NCBI RefSeq assembly: GCF_001484605.1 | Contig: NZ_CP013747.1 | Span: forward strand, 3,844,001 to 3,908,000 | DNA: 64,000 nucleotides | Source of the DNA: Pseudarthrobacter sulfonivorans | GTDB taxonomy: Bacteria; Actinomycetota; Actinomycetes; Actinomycetales; Micrococcaceae | Direction of reading: 5' to 3' | Shown here: positions 52,242 to 61,158 of the stretch, piece by piece | How positions within the stretch are numbered: position 1 is the first letter of the stretch | Layout of the letters: every line of letters begins with the position of its first letter | Translations under genes and position numbers: made by a program | The notes under the pieces: model-generated | Seen by the model: the letters and a program-made list of their open reading frames with translations, nothing else | Databases searched by the model: none | What the model was told of the DNA's origin: nothing

Positions 52242-54170
52242 ATGTCTGAAACCACCACCAACACCGCGGTAGCCACTGCATCGCGCAGTGACCTCCGCAA
52301 CGTCGCGATCGTGGCCCACGTTGACCACGGCAAGACCACTCTGGTCGACGCCATGCTCAAGCAGACCAACTCCTTTGCCGAACACAACCACCTCGAAGAC
52401 CGCGTCATGGACTCCGGTGACCTGGAACGCGAAAAGGGCATCACCATCCTGGCCAAGAACACCACCGTGGCCTACAACGGACCGTCCTCCAACGGTGAAA
52501 CCATCACCATCAACGTCATCGACACCCCCGGCCACGCCGACTTCGGCGGCGAAGTAGAGCGCGGCCTGTCCATGGTGGACGGCGTTGTACTCCTCGTGGA
52601 CGCTTCCGAGGGCCCGCTGCCCCAGACCCGCTTTGTGCTGCGCAAGGCCCTGGCCGCGCACCTGCCGGTTATCCTCCTCGTCAACAAGACAGACCGCCCC
52701 GACGCCCGCATCGAGGAAGTTGTCCACGAGTCGATGGACCTCCTCCTGGGCCTCGCCTCGGACCTCGCCGACGAAGTTCCGGACCTGGACCTGGACAAGA
52801 TCCTTGAAGTACCGGTCGTCTATGCAGCAGCGAAGGTAGGCCGCGCCTCCCTGGACCAGCCCGCCGACGGCTCCGCTCCGGACAATGAGGACCTTGAGCC
52901 GTTGTTCAAGACCATCATCGAGCACATCCCGGCTCCGACATACAACCCGAACGGCGTGCTCCAGGCACACGTCACCAACCTGGACGCCTCCCCGTTCCTG
53001 GGCCGTCTTGCCCTGCTCCGCATCTACAACGGCACCCTGCGCAAGGGCCAGACCGTTGCCTGGGCCCGCGCCAACGGCGAGCTCAAGAACGTCAAGATCA
53101 CCGAACTGCTGGCCACCAAGGCACTGGACCGTGTTCCCACCGAGTCTGCAGGCCCGGGCGAAATCGTCGCCGTCGCCGGCATCGAGGAAATCACCATTGG
53201 TGAAACCCTGACCGATGTCGACAACCCGCAGCCGCTGCCGCTGATCACCGTGGACGATCCCGCGATCTCCATGACCATCGGTATCAACACCTCGCCGCTG
53301 GCCGGCCGGGTCAAGGGCGCCAAGGTCACGGCCCGCCAGGTTAAGGACCGCCTGGACAAGGAACTGATCGGTAACGTCTCCATCAAGGTTCTCCCCACCG
53401 AGCGTCCCGACGCCTGGGAAGTCCAGGGCCGTGGCGAGCTCGCGCTGGCCATCCTGGTCGAGCAGATGCGCCGTGAAGGCTTCGAACTGACTGTCGGCAA
53501 GCCGCAGGTTGTTACCCGGACCGTCGACGGCAAGATCCACGAGCCGATGGAACACATGACCATCGACGTGCCGGAAGAGTACCTCGGCGCCGTCACCCAG
53601 CTGATGGCCGCCCGCAAGGGACGCATGACCAACATGGCCAACCACGGCACCGGCTGGTGCCGCATGGAGTTCATCGTTCCGGCCCGTGGCCTGATCGGGT
53701 TCCGCACCAAGTTCCTCACGGACACCCGCGGCGCCGGCATCGCAGCCTCCATCTCCGAGGGCTACGAGCCCTGGGCCGGCCCGATCGAGTACCGCACCAA
53801 CGGTTCGATGGTGGCCGACCGCGCCGGAGTTGTGACGCCGTTCGCCATGATCAACCTGCAGGAACGTGGCTCCTTCTTCGTTCGCCCCACCTCCGAGGTT
53901 TACGAAGGCCAGATCGTCGGCGAGAACTCCCGCGCCGACGACATGGACGTCAACATCACCAAGGAAAAGAAGCTCACCAACATGCGTGCCGCTTCCTCGG
54001 ACACCTTCGAGAACCTGACGCCGCCGCGCGACCTGACCCTCGAAGAGTCCCTCGAATTCGCCCGCGAAGACGAGTGCGTCGAGGTCACCCCGGAGTCCAT
54101 CCGCATCCGGAAGCTCATCCTGGACGTCAACCAGCGCGCCAAGTCCACCCGGGCACGCGCCAAGGCCTAG
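52242..54170 (+). CDS. typA: Translational GTPase TypA/BipA
   Basis: The 642-residue protein has the G domain motifs AHVDHGKTTLVD (G1), GITI (G2), DTPGHADF (G3) and NKTDRPDAR (G4), then EF-G-like domains and a C-terminal BipA-specific region (VTPESIRIRKLILDVNQRAKS). TypA binds the ribosome and matters for stress and cold growth. The ATG is at 52242. A hairpin terminator follows. Confidence 0.96.
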   Translation: MSETTTNTAVATASRSDLRNVAIVAHVDHGKTTLVDAMLKQTNSFAEHNHLEDRVMDSGDLEREKGITILAKNTTVAYNGPSSNGETITINVIDTPGHADFGGEVERGLSMVDGVVLLVDASEGPLPQTRFVLRKALAAHLPVILLVNKTDRPDARIEEVVHESMDLLLGLASDLADEVPDLDLDKILEVPVVYAAAKVGRASLDQPADGSAPDNEDLEPLFKTIIEHIPAPTYNPNGVLQAHVTNLDASPFLGRLALLRIYNGTLRKGQTVAWARANGELKNVKITELLATKALDRVPTESAGPGEIVAVAGIEEITIGETLTDVDNPQPLPLITVDDPAISMTIGINTSPLAGRVKGAKVTARQVKDRLDKELIGNVSIKVLPTERPDAWEVQGRGELALAILVEQMRREGFELTVGKPQVVTRTVDGKIHEPMEHMTIDVPEEYLGAVTQLMAARKGRMTNMANHGTGWCRMEFIVPARGLIGFRTKFLTDTRGAGIAASISEGYEPWAGPIEYRTNGSMVADRAGVVTPFAMINLQERGSFFVRPTSEVYEGQIVGENSRADDMDVNITKEKKLTNMRAASSDTFENLTPPRDLTLEESLEFAREDECVEVTPESIRIRKLILDVNQRAKSTRARAKA

Positions 54171-54193
54171 TCCTAAATAGCACGTCACTGAAG

Positions 54194-54234
54194 CTGCCGG
54201 TACGGCGGGCGGGAACCCGCCGTCGTACCGGCAG
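54194..54234 (+). terminator. Hairpin terminator after typA
   Basis: CTGCCGGTACG and CGTACCGGCAG form an 11-bp stem, with a further inner GCGGG/CCCGC pairing, followed by TTTCTTTGTG. Confidence 0.75.
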
Positions 54235-54255
54235 TTTCTTTGTGTCAGGAAAGCG

Positions 54256-54501
54256 TCAGTTGCGGACGCGGGCCGGGCGCCGCTCCGGCGCCGGCGGCAC
54301 TTCCTTGGCGGCCACCACCAGGTCCAAGGGGATCACGACGTCGGCCTTCCGCGTGCGGACTGTGCAGCCGTCGTCGTCAGTGGCCACCAGATGCCCCAGG
54401 GCGTCCGTCAGGCCGCCGTCGATCCGGTAACGCACTACAACCCGTGTTCCGGGCGCGGCGGTGGCCAGAAATTCTCGGGGCGTAGGCTGGGCGGGACTCA
54501 C
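54256..54501 (-). CDS. Small SH3-like domain protein, similar to the N-terminus of Rv0428c-type proteins
   Basis: The 81-residue protein contains GTRVVVRYRIDGGLTDALGH and LVATDDDGCTVRTRKADVVI, a beta-rich segment that resembles the small N-terminal domain of an actinobacterial acetyltransferase family, here standing alone. It is divergent to the fdxA-dapC genes. Function not known. Confidence 0.55.
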   Translation of the reverse strand: MSPAQPTPREFLATAAPGTRVVVRYRIDGGLTDALGHLVATDDDGCTVRTRKADVVIPLDLVVAAKEVPPAPERRPARVRN

Positions 54502-54635
54502 CAGTTCATACTAAGGCGGCCGGCTAGGTTCGCGTGGACGGGCTGGGAGATAATAGGCTCAGAAGTCAATAGTCCGGCCGGTGCCGGATTCAAGTGCCGG
54601 CCACTGCCGGGAAATATCGTGGAGAGGCAAGGGAC

Positions 54636-54962
54636 GTGACGTACGTAATCGCGCAGCCGTGTGTAGATGTCAAGGACAAGGCATGTATCGAGGAATGCCC
54701 CGTTGACTGCATCTATGAGGGTGAGCGTTCCTTGTACATCCACCCCGATGAGTGTGTCGACTGTGGTGCCTGCGAGCCGGTGTGCCCGGTGGAAGCCATC
54801 TACTACGAGGATGACACCCCCGAAGAGTGGGCCGACTACTACAAGGCCAACGTCGAATTCTTCGATGACCTGGGCTCGCCCGGTGGCGCCGCCAAGGTGG
54901 GCAACACGGGCAAGGATCACCCGATGATCGCCGCCCTGCCGCTGCAGAACCAAGACCACTGA
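54636..54962 (+). CDS. fdxA: 7Fe ferredoxin
   Basis: The GTG start at 54636 (VTYVIAQPCVDVKDKACIEE) follows AAGGGAC, and gives a normal 108-residue FdxA. Cys9, 17 and 50 would bind the 3Fe-4S cluster and Cys21, 40, 43 and 46 the 4Fe-4S cluster, with Cys25 free. The protein is an electron carrier. It is 13 bp before dapC, a conserved actinobacterial pair. The frame upstream to 54594 is not preferred. Confidence 0.95.
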   Translation: MTYVIAQPCVDVKDKACIEECPVDCIYEGERSLYIHPDECVDCGACEPVCPVEAIYYEDDTPEEWADYYKANVEFFDDLGSPGGAAKVGNTGKDHPMIAALPLQNQDH

Positions 54963-54975
54963 GCCGGGCATCGCG

Positions 54976-56124
54976 TTGACCGCTGCCGTGAACAGCTTTG
55001 GCCTGAGCCTGCCCGACTACCCGTGGGAGGCCATGACACCGTACCTGGCCAAAGCCTCTGAGCACCCTGGCGGGGCCGTGAACCTGTCGATCGGCACGCC
55101 TGTCGACCCCACTCCCGCTTTGATCCAGGATGCCCTCAGGGCCGCCGCGGACGCCCCGGGATACCCCACGGTCCACGGCACCGTTCCGTTGCGGGAAGCC
55201 ATTGCGGCGTGGTTCGAGCGGCGCCGCGGCGTCCCCGGCCTGGACCCTAAGAACATTATGCCCACCGTCGGCTCCAAGGAGCTGGTGGCGTGGCTGCCGC
55301 TCCTGCTCGGGCTGAAGCCGGGCGACGTCGTCGTCCGCCCCAAGGTTGCCTACCCCACCTATGACATCGGGGCTACTTTCGCCGGCGTCACCTCCGTCGC
55401 TACCGACCACCTCGACGAGTTGGACAATGCCACCCGCGCACGCGTGCGGCTGATCTGGGTAAACTCCCCGGGCAACCCCACCGGAAGCGTCAGGGATGTT
55501 GAGTCCCTCAAAGCGCTTGTGGCGCAGGCCCGCGAACTGGGTGCCGTCGTAGCCTCGGACGAGTGCTACGCCGAACTCGGGTGGGGCGCGTGGGACGCAC
55601 AGCGCGGCGGCGAGCCCGTGCCCAGCATCCTGGATCCTCGCGTTTCCGGCGGGTCCCACGAGGGCCTTCTGGCCGTGTACTCGCTGAGCAAGCAGTCCAA
55701 CGTGGCAGGTTACCGCGCAGCGTTTGTGGCCGGTGACCCGGCCATCATGGCCAACCTCGTCAACAGCCGCAAGCATGCCGGCATGATCGTCCCCTACCCG
55801 GTGCAGGAAGCAATGCGGGTTGCGTTGGGCGACGACACCCACGTCCAGGCCCAGAAGGACCTCTACCGCGGACGCCGGGAGCGTCTGGTGCCGGCATTGC
55901 AGGGCTTCGGGCTGGAGATTAAGGATTCCGACGCCGGACTGTACCTTTGGTCCACCGCCGGAGAGAGCACCTGGGACACCGTGGCCCGGCTGGCTGAGCG
56001 GGGCATCGTGGTGGGGCCGGGCGTCTTTTACGGCGAAGCCGGCAACGGGTTTGTGCGTGTCGCATTGACGGGCACTGATGAACGGATTGACGCCGCAGTG
56101 GCCAGACTGGCCACGACGCCGTAA
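54976..56124 (+). CDS. dapC: Succinyldiaminopimelate transaminase
   Basis: DapC makes N-succinyl-LL-2,6-diaminopimelate from the keto precursor with glutamate. The 382-residue fold I aminotransferase has NLSIGTPVDPTP, NSPGNPTGSV, SDECYAELGW and the PLP lysine in SLSKQSNVAGYRAAF, the pattern of actinobacterial DapC. Start is TTG 54976. Its neighbour fdxA and the remote dapD and dapE of this window belong to the same lysine/diaminopimelate route. Confidence 0.92.
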   Translation: MTAAVNSFGLSLPDYPWEAMTPYLAKASEHPGGAVNLSIGTPVDPTPALIQDALRAAADAPGYPTVHGTVPLREAIAAWFERRRGVPGLDPKNIMPTVGSKELVAWLPLLLGLKPGDVVVRPKVAYPTYDIGATFAGVTSVATDHLDELDNATRARVRLIWVNSPGNPTGSVRDVESLKALVAQARELGAVVASDECYAELGWGAWDAQRGGEPVPSILDPRVSGGSHEGLLAVYSLSKQSNVAGYRAAFVAGDPAIMANLVNSRKHAGMIVPYPVQEAMRVALGDDTHVQAQKDLYRGRRERLVPALQGFGLEIKDSDAGLYLWSTAGESTWDTVARLAERGIVVGPGVFYGEAGNGFVRVALTGTDERIDAAVARLATTP

Positions 56125-56353
56125 CAATCATGTGACTCGCACCACAAAGACGGCATTTTACGGGGGTTTCGCACGCCTCCGATTAGTGACACCCGCAATC
56201 GGGCGGTACTTTTTAAGTGACTATCAATGGTGGCTTTCTACAAGAAGGCAGCCCGGGTGTTGGATTCCTGGATGAACAGGGTCACTGCCACGGCTCACCG
56301 GATGTTGGATCAAGCTTTCGACAGAGGCCCACGCGCCTCATGAAGGGGACTCC

Positions 56354-57637
56354 ATGACTGAGACCAACAGCGCAACCCTGCACCATGCAGGAGGCGAGCT
56401 CAAGCTCCCGCGCATCCAGGTTGTTGAAGGAAACGAAGGCTACGACGTTTCCAAGCTGCTCAAGCAGACGGGCGCAGTCACCTTTGACCCCGGCTTCATG
56501 AACACCGCAGCAACCACGTCCGCTATCACCTACATCGACGGTGATGCGGGCATCCTGCGTTACCGCGGGTACCCCATCGAGCAGCTGGCACAGCACTCCA
56601 GCTTTCTTGAGGTGTCCTACCTGCTGATCTACGGCAACCTGCCGACCCCCACGGAACTGGAAGAGTTCGACCAGAAGATCCGCCGCCACACCCTCCTGCA
56701 CGAAGAGCTCAAGGGCTTCTTCAGCGGCTTCCCGCGCGACGCGCACCCGATGCCCGTGCTGTCCTCGGCTGTTTCGGCGCTGTCCACCTTCTACCAGGAC
56801 TCCCTGGACCCGTTCAACGCCGAGCAGGTGGAGGTCTCCACCATCCGCCTGATGGCCAAGATGCCGGTCATCGCCGCCTACGCGCACAAGAAGTCCATTG
56901 GCCAGCCGATGCTGTACCCGGACAACTCCCACAACCTCGTGGAGAACTTCATGCGCCTGAGCTTCGGCCTCCCCGCCGAACAGTATGAGGTTGACCCGGT
57001 CATCGCCAAGGCACTGGATCTCCTCCTGATCCTGCACGCGGACCACGAGCAGAACTGCTCCACGTCCACCGTGCGCCTGGTTGGCTCCTCCAACGCCAAC
57101 CTCTTCGCCTCGGTGTCAGCCGGCATCAACGCCCTCTTCGGTCCCGCCCACGGCGGCGCCAACGAGGCAGTGCTGAAGATGCTCCGCCAGATCCAGGCCG
57201 ACGGCACCAAGCCCGAGGACTACATGGAGAAGGTCAAGAACAAGGAAGACGGCGTCCGCCTCATGGGCTTCGGACACCGCGTCTACAAGAACTACGATCC
57301 GCGCGCCAAGATCGTCAAGGCCACGGCCCACGAGATCCTGAGCAAGCTCGGCGGCAACGACGAGCTGCTCGAGATCGCCATGCGCCTGGAAGAGAAGGCG
57401 CTGAACGATGACTACTTCATCCAGCGCAAGCTCTACCCGAACGTGGACTTCTACACCGGCCTGATCTACAAGGCCATGGGCTTCCCGGAGAAGATGTTCA
57501 CCGTGCTGTTCGCGATCGGCCGCCTGCCGGGCTGGATCGCCCAGTGGCGTGAAATGATCAGCGACCCGAACACCAAGATCGGCCGCCCGCGCCAGCTGTA
57601 CATCGGTGAGCCCGAGCGCGACTACCCGGTCCGCTAG
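56354..57637 (+). CDS. gltA: Citrate synthase (type II)
   Basis: GltA condenses oxaloacetate with acetyl-CoA, the entry step of the TCA cycle. It has the type II citrate synthase motifs HADHEQNCST and GPAHGGANEAVLKML (catalytic His), FGHRVYKNYDPRAKI, and VDFYTGLIY (catalytic Asp). The 427-residue length is normal. ATG 56354 follows AAGGGGAC. A strong hairpin follows. Confidence 0.97.
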   Translation: MTETNSATLHHAGGELKLPRIQVVEGNEGYDVSKLLKQTGAVTFDPGFMNTAATTSAITYIDGDAGILRYRGYPIEQLAQHSSFLEVSYLLIYGNLPTPTELEEFDQKIRRHTLLHEELKGFFSGFPRDAHPMPVLSSAVSALSTFYQDSLDPFNAEQVEVSTIRLMAKMPVIAAYAHKKSIGQPMLYPDNSHNLVENFMRLSFGLPAEQYEVDPVIAKALDLLLILHADHEQNCSTSTVRLVGSSNANLFASVSAGINALFGPAHGGANEAVLKMLRQIQADGTKPEDYMEKVKNKEDGVRLMGFGHRVYKNYDPRAKIVKATAHEILSKLGGNDELLEIAMRLEEKALNDDYFIQRKLYPNVDFYTGLIYKAMGFPEKMFTVLFAIGRLPGWIAQWREMISDPNTKIGRPRQLYIGEPERDYPVR

Positions 57638-57655
57638 TCCGGACTTAACTGAATT

Positions 57656-57704
57656 ACGACGGCGGCCGGTCACCTTCTCCACGAAGGTGGCCGGCCGCCG
57701 TCGT
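57656..57704 (+). terminator. Long hairpin terminator after gltA
   Basis: ACGACGGCGGCCGG and CCGGCCGCCGTCGT pair over 14 bp; the interior has a further CACCTTC/GAAGGTG stem. It lies between gltA and the convergent galE and could act on both. Confidence 0.8.
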
Positions 57705-57727
57705 TCATCACCAGCAAAGCAACGCGG

Positions 57728-57774
57728 GGTCACTTAACGCCCAAAAAGGGGTCCCGAAGGGGCGTTAAGTGACC
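57728..57774. repeat. 15-bp inverted repeat between gltA and galE
   Basis: GGTCACTTAACGCCC and GGGCGTTAAGTGACC are perfect complements separated by 17 bases that also contain GGG and CCC runs. It is a separate hairpin from the gltA terminator and lies 70 bp before the galE stop. Confidence 0.8.
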
Positions 57775-57843
57775 CTCCCCGCCCGCACCCTATCCTCGCA
57801 AGCTCGGCCAGGGAACCCTGCGGGCGTGGGCCCACGTTGCTGT

Positions 57844-58857
57844 TTAGACGGAGTAACCCAGGGGGTTGTTCTTCTGCCAGCGCCAGTGGTCCTCGCACAT
57901 CTGGTCCACGGTCTTGGTGGTGGACCAGCTCAGGTCGGCCAGGGCGGAGGTGGCGTCGGCCCAGAAGGCCGGGAGGTCGCCGGCGCGGCGTCCGGTGATC
58001 TCGTAGGGGATGGGCTGGCCCACGGCCTTCTCGAAGGACCGCAGGACCTCCAGCACGGAGGAGCCCTTCCCGGAGCCAAGGTTCCAGCGGTAGACGCCGG
58101 AGCGGTCCGCGACGTGGTTGAGGGCTGCCACGTGGCCTTCGGCGAGATCGACGACGTGGATGTAGTCCCGCAGGCAGGTGCCGTCAGGGGTGTCGTAGTC
58201 CCCGCCGAACACCATGAGCTTGTCGCGGCGTCCCACGGCCACCTGGGCTATGAACGGCACGAGGTTGTTGGGGATGCCTTGGGGGTCCTCGCCGATGCGG
58301 CCTGACGGATGTGCGCCCACCGGGTTGAAGTAGCGCAGCAGGGCAATGTGCCAACGGCCGTCAGCGGCGCCCAGGTCCGCGAGGATGTCCTCGATCTGCT
58401 CCTTGGTGCGGCCGTACGGGTTGTTGGCGCCGATCTCCATCTTCTCCACGTACGGGATGGGATTGTGTTCGCCGTACACCGTGGCGGAGGAGCTGAACAC
58501 GATGGAGCGGACATCGTGGCGGTCCATCACCCGGATCAGGTTCAGCGTGCCCACAAGGTTGTTGTAGTAGTACTTGAGCGGCTCGCGGACCGACTCACCC
58601 ACTGCCTTGAGCCCGGCAAAGTGGATCACGGCGTCGATCGTGTGGGCGGCAAAGACGCCTTCCACTGCGGCTTCGTCCACCAGGTCCACGTTGTGGAATT
58701 CCGCGGTCTTGCCGCTGAGTTCGGCCACCCGGCGCAGTGCCTCCTCGCTGGAGTTCACCAGGTTATCGATCACCACCACATCATGGCCGGCTTCCTGCAG
58801 GGACAAGACTGTGTGCGACCCGATGTACCCGGTGCCGCCTGTGACCAGAATTTTCAT
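57844..58857 (-). CDS. galE: UDP-glucose 4-epimerase
   Basis: GalE interconverts UDP-glucose and UDP-galactose. The NAD-binding motif VTGGTGYIGSHTV is at the N-terminus, and the catalytic SSSATVYG Ser and YGRTK Tyr/Lys are present. The family end region MCEDHWRWQKNNPLGY is complete. The 337-residue length is normal. It is divergent from a TetR regulator. Confidence 0.96.
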   Translation of the reverse strand: MKILVTGGTGYIGSHTVLSLQEAGHDVVVIDNLVNSSEEALRRVAELSGKTAEFHNVDLVDEAAVEGVFAAHTIDAVIHFAGLKAVGESVREPLKYYYNNLVGTLNLIRVMDRHDVRSIVFSSSATVYGEHNPIPYVEKMEIGANNPYGRTKEQIEDILADLGAADGRWHIALLRYFNPVGAHPSGRIGEDPQGIPNNLVPFIAQVAVGRRDKLMVFGGDYDTPDGTCLRDYIHVVDLAEGHVAALNHVADRSGVYRWNLGSGKGSSVLEVLRSFEKAVGQPIPYEITGRRAGDLPAFWADATSALADLSWSTTKTVDQMCEDHWRWQKNNPLGYSV

Positions 58858-58896
58858 GCCCCCACGCTATCCCAATTCCGCGGATGTGTTGATTTA

Positions 58897-58910
58897 AGCA
58901 CAGGTGTGCT
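58897..58910. promoter_or_regulatory. Candidate TetR operator
   Basis: AGCACA-GG-TGTGCT is a 6-bp inverted repeat with a wider AT-rich frame (TTTAAGCACA...TGTGCTAAA) 12 bp upstream of the TetR start and within the 64-bp divergent space to galE. TetR regulators commonly bind such sites at their own promoter. Confidence 0.5.
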
Positions 58911-58921
58911 AAATAATAGGA

Positions 58922-59533
58922 GTGCCCAAAATTGTAGATGCCGAAGCCCGGCGCGCAGAAATCGTTGAAGCGGTCTTCAGGATCATCGCCGTCGACGGTC
59001 TTGAGCGGGCGTCACTGCGGGAGGTGGCGGACGAAGCAGGCCTTGCCGTTGGCTCCGTCCGGCACTACTTCGCCGGCAGTGACGAACTGCTCAGCCATTC
59101 CTTTGCCGCCGTTGTGGACCGGATCACGGGCCGGCTCACCGCGGCATTGCCGGCGATGGCCGCCAGCGAACCCGGGACCGGCCCGCATCGTGAGGCGGTT
59201 TTAACCCTGCTGGGTGAATTTCTGCCGCTCGACGAGGAACGGGCCGTGGACGCCTGCGTGTGGATGGCCTTCAAGAACGCGGCCAGGATCCGTCCCTTCC
59301 TCGCGGCCGAGGCTGATCGGAGCCACCGGGAGGTGGCTGCCGTCGTCGGGCAGGTCATCACCGCCCTGGTACCGGACGACGGCGACGGGCAGCAGTCGCT
59401 GGCGGTCGAGGCGGAGAGGCTGCTGGCTACGCTGGACGGGCTGTGCATGCACGCCCTCCTTCAGCCCGCCTGGATGACGGCACAGATGTGCCATGACGTC
59501 CTGGACCGGCACCTGAAGAGCCTGGCCGCCTGA
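58922..59533 (+). CDS. TetR/AcrR family transcriptional regulator
   Basis: The N-terminal HTH is ARRAEIVEAVFRIIAVDGLE and SLREVADEAGLAVGSVRHYF, a TetR/BetI-type DNA-binding domain, followed by a helical ligand domain (BetI/TetR_C_6-like, with ACVWMAFKNAARIRPF). The GTG at 58922 follows AATAGGA. It is divergent from galE and may control galE or itself. The ligand is unknown. Confidence 0.9.
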   Translation: MPKIVDAEARRAEIVEAVFRIIAVDGLERASLREVADEAGLAVGSVRHYFAGSDELLSHSFAAVVDRITGRLTAALPAMAASEPGTGPHREAVLTLLGEFLPLDEERAVDACVWMAFKNAARIRPFLAAEADRSHREVAAVVGQVITALVPDDGDGQQSLAVEAERLLATLDGLCMHALLQPAWMTAQMCHDVLDRHLKSLAA

Positions 59534-59627
59534 CATTACCGTCCGGTGGCATCGGGAATAGACTGGGAGCCGGGGGAGCGGAACCGGCTGGTCAGGCCGG
59601 TACAGGCAGGCCACAGGAGGAGTAGGG

Positions 59628-60239
59628 ATGCATCACACAGGTGGTTCCGGCTGGCAGATCACTACGGATACGTCCGGGCCTCTGATGATCGCGCTCTTTG
59701 TCCGTGATGCGGCAGGACTCGACGGCGCCGGCCACCCTGCGTTATCGCATGCCGCGCCGAAGATCCACCATGCCGACCACTCGCATCTCACCTCCGACGT
59801 CGGCGGGCTGAGCGCACTCAAGACCGAATGGGAAGCCTGGTGGGAGCAGTTGCTGAAGGCGCACCCCCAGACGTCACCGGAGCTGTCCCCGCCGGATTTT
59901 GGGGAATTCGGGAATTCCCCGGCCCTCCAGCGTGTCCTGCAGGCGCATTTCGGGTCAGCCCTGACCTGGGCACGGGAGCGCCGCAGCGAGTACGTCAGGC
60001 TGGAAGCCGAACGGGTGGCCAGCGGTTCGGACCAGCTGTTGGGAGACATGGTGGATGACCGCCTGCTGGAGGTGGGCCGGGGGTCACGGGACTTCACCCT
60101 GACCATCATCGAACTGCCGCTGAACGAACAGCGGGCGTGGTACCTGGAGCCGGACAAGATCATCATGAGCCACAACCTCATGTCCGCGCCGGAGCTCTTC
60201 CGCAGCTACGTCCAGCCCGTGGTGGACATCCTGGTCTGA
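59628..60239 (+). CDS. Conserved hypothetical protein
   Basis: The 203-residue soluble protein starts with HTGGSGWQI and has an acidic, helix-rich middle (HSHLTSDVGGLSALKTEWEAWWEQLL). No membrane segment or catalytic motif is recognised. ATG 59628 has GGAGGAG upstream. It is on the same strand as the TetR gene, 94 bp downstream of it. Confidence 0.75.
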   Translation: MHHTGGSGWQITTDTSGPLMIALFVRDAAGLDGAGHPALSHAAPKIHHADHSHLTSDVGGLSALKTEWEAWWEQLLKAHPQTSPELSPPDFGEFGNSPALQRVLQAHFGSALTWARERRSEYVRLEAERVASGSDQLLGDMVDDRLLEVGRGSRDFTLTIIELPLNEQRAWYLEPDKIIMSHNLMSAPELFRSYVQPVVDILV

Positions 60240-60293
60240 GGCGGCGCGGTCAGCATCCGGGCCGTCAGCAGGCGCGCATCAGCACTACGGCCG

Positions 60294-61151
60294 TCAGCTG
60301 CCGGTGCCGGCCGGTGCCACTGTAATGCGGACCTGTCCGGCGGGCGCGTCGGATTCCTGCCAGCCGCCCTGATCCTCACGGTCCCAGCTCCGGCCTGCAA
60401 CATCCACGCGTGTCACCGCCAGGCCCTTGGCATTGGCAACTGCCCACTGCGCCACGGACCAGGCCTGGGTGCCGTCAGCTGCCACCACGAGCGAATCATT
60501 CTCCGTGGTGATGGCGAGCGGCCCGTACGCCAGGGCTAGCTCGGACTCGACGGCGGCGGGGATGCCCGGTTCCTGCGGGGCGCGCAAAGTGCACAGCACG
60601 GAGGCGGGTGCTTGGCCGGTCAGGCCGGACGCAAAGGACCGGCCCATATCTTCGTGTTGGGCGTACGCGAGGGGGTAGGCCGAGCGCTGGACACGCTGGG
60701 CGGCGTCGGTGATTTCCAGGGACTCGTAGCCGGGAACCTTGACCAGGGCATCGTAGAAAGCATTGGCCGCGTAGTACGGGTCCATCACCTGGGCCTCGGT
60801 TCCCCACCCCTGCGAGGGACGTTGCTGGAAGAGTCCGCGGGAGTCAGGGCCGGCCTGGTCGCCATGGGCGATGTTGCGCAGCTTGGATTCCTGCATGGCG
60901 GTGGCAAGGGCGATGCTGGCTGCCCGGGGAGGCAGCCCGCGCTGCACCGCCACCGCTGTAATCAGTGAGGCATTAACCGCCTGGTCCGTTGCAAGCTCTG
61001 CGCTCTGGGTCCCGGCGTCGGCCGTGCAGCGCTCCGAGACCAGGGTTTCGGAGCGCTGCAGGAAGGAAACCACAGTGTAGATGCCGGCGCCCGTCAGCGC
61101 CACGGTAAGCAGCAGCACGGTGGGGCGAACGAAACTGCGTCCACGTGCCAC
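60294..61151 (-). CDS. Secreted lysozyme-like/transglycosylase-related protein
   Basis: A single N-terminal transmembrane segment (PTVLLLTVALTGAGIYTVVSFL) anchors a periplasmic domain that has MQESKLRNIAHGDQAGPDSRG, LFQQRPSQGWGTEAQVMDPYYAANAFYDAL, like the lysozyme-fold goose-type/SLT region (a Glu after Gln, GLFQQR). The C-terminal part has GTQAWSVAQWAVANAKGLAVTRV. Some databases label such proteins 'heavy metal transporter', which the sequence does not support. It lies next to dapD on the same strand, 7 bp away. A cell-wall role is inferred. Confidence 0.75.
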   Translation of the reverse strand: MARGRSFVRPTVLLLTVALTGAGIYTVVSFLQRSETLVSERCTADAGTQSAELATDQAVNASLITAVAVQRGLPPRAASIALATAMQESKLRNIAHGDQAGPDSRGLFQQRPSQGWGTEAQVMDPYYAANAFYDALVKVPGYESLEITDAAQRVQRSAYPLAYAQHEDMGRSFASGLTGQAPASVLCTLRAPQEPGIPAAVESELALAYGPLAITTENDSLVVAADGTQAWSVAQWAVANAKGLAVTRVDVAGRSWDREDQGGWQESDAPAGQVRITVAPAGTGS

Positions 61152-61158
61152 GGACAGG

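Noticed and set aside
52236..54188. 650-residue minus-strand open frame over typA
   Set aside because: Antisense shadow of typA with Asp/Gly/Val-rich sequence typical of such readings; typA has all its GTPase motifs.
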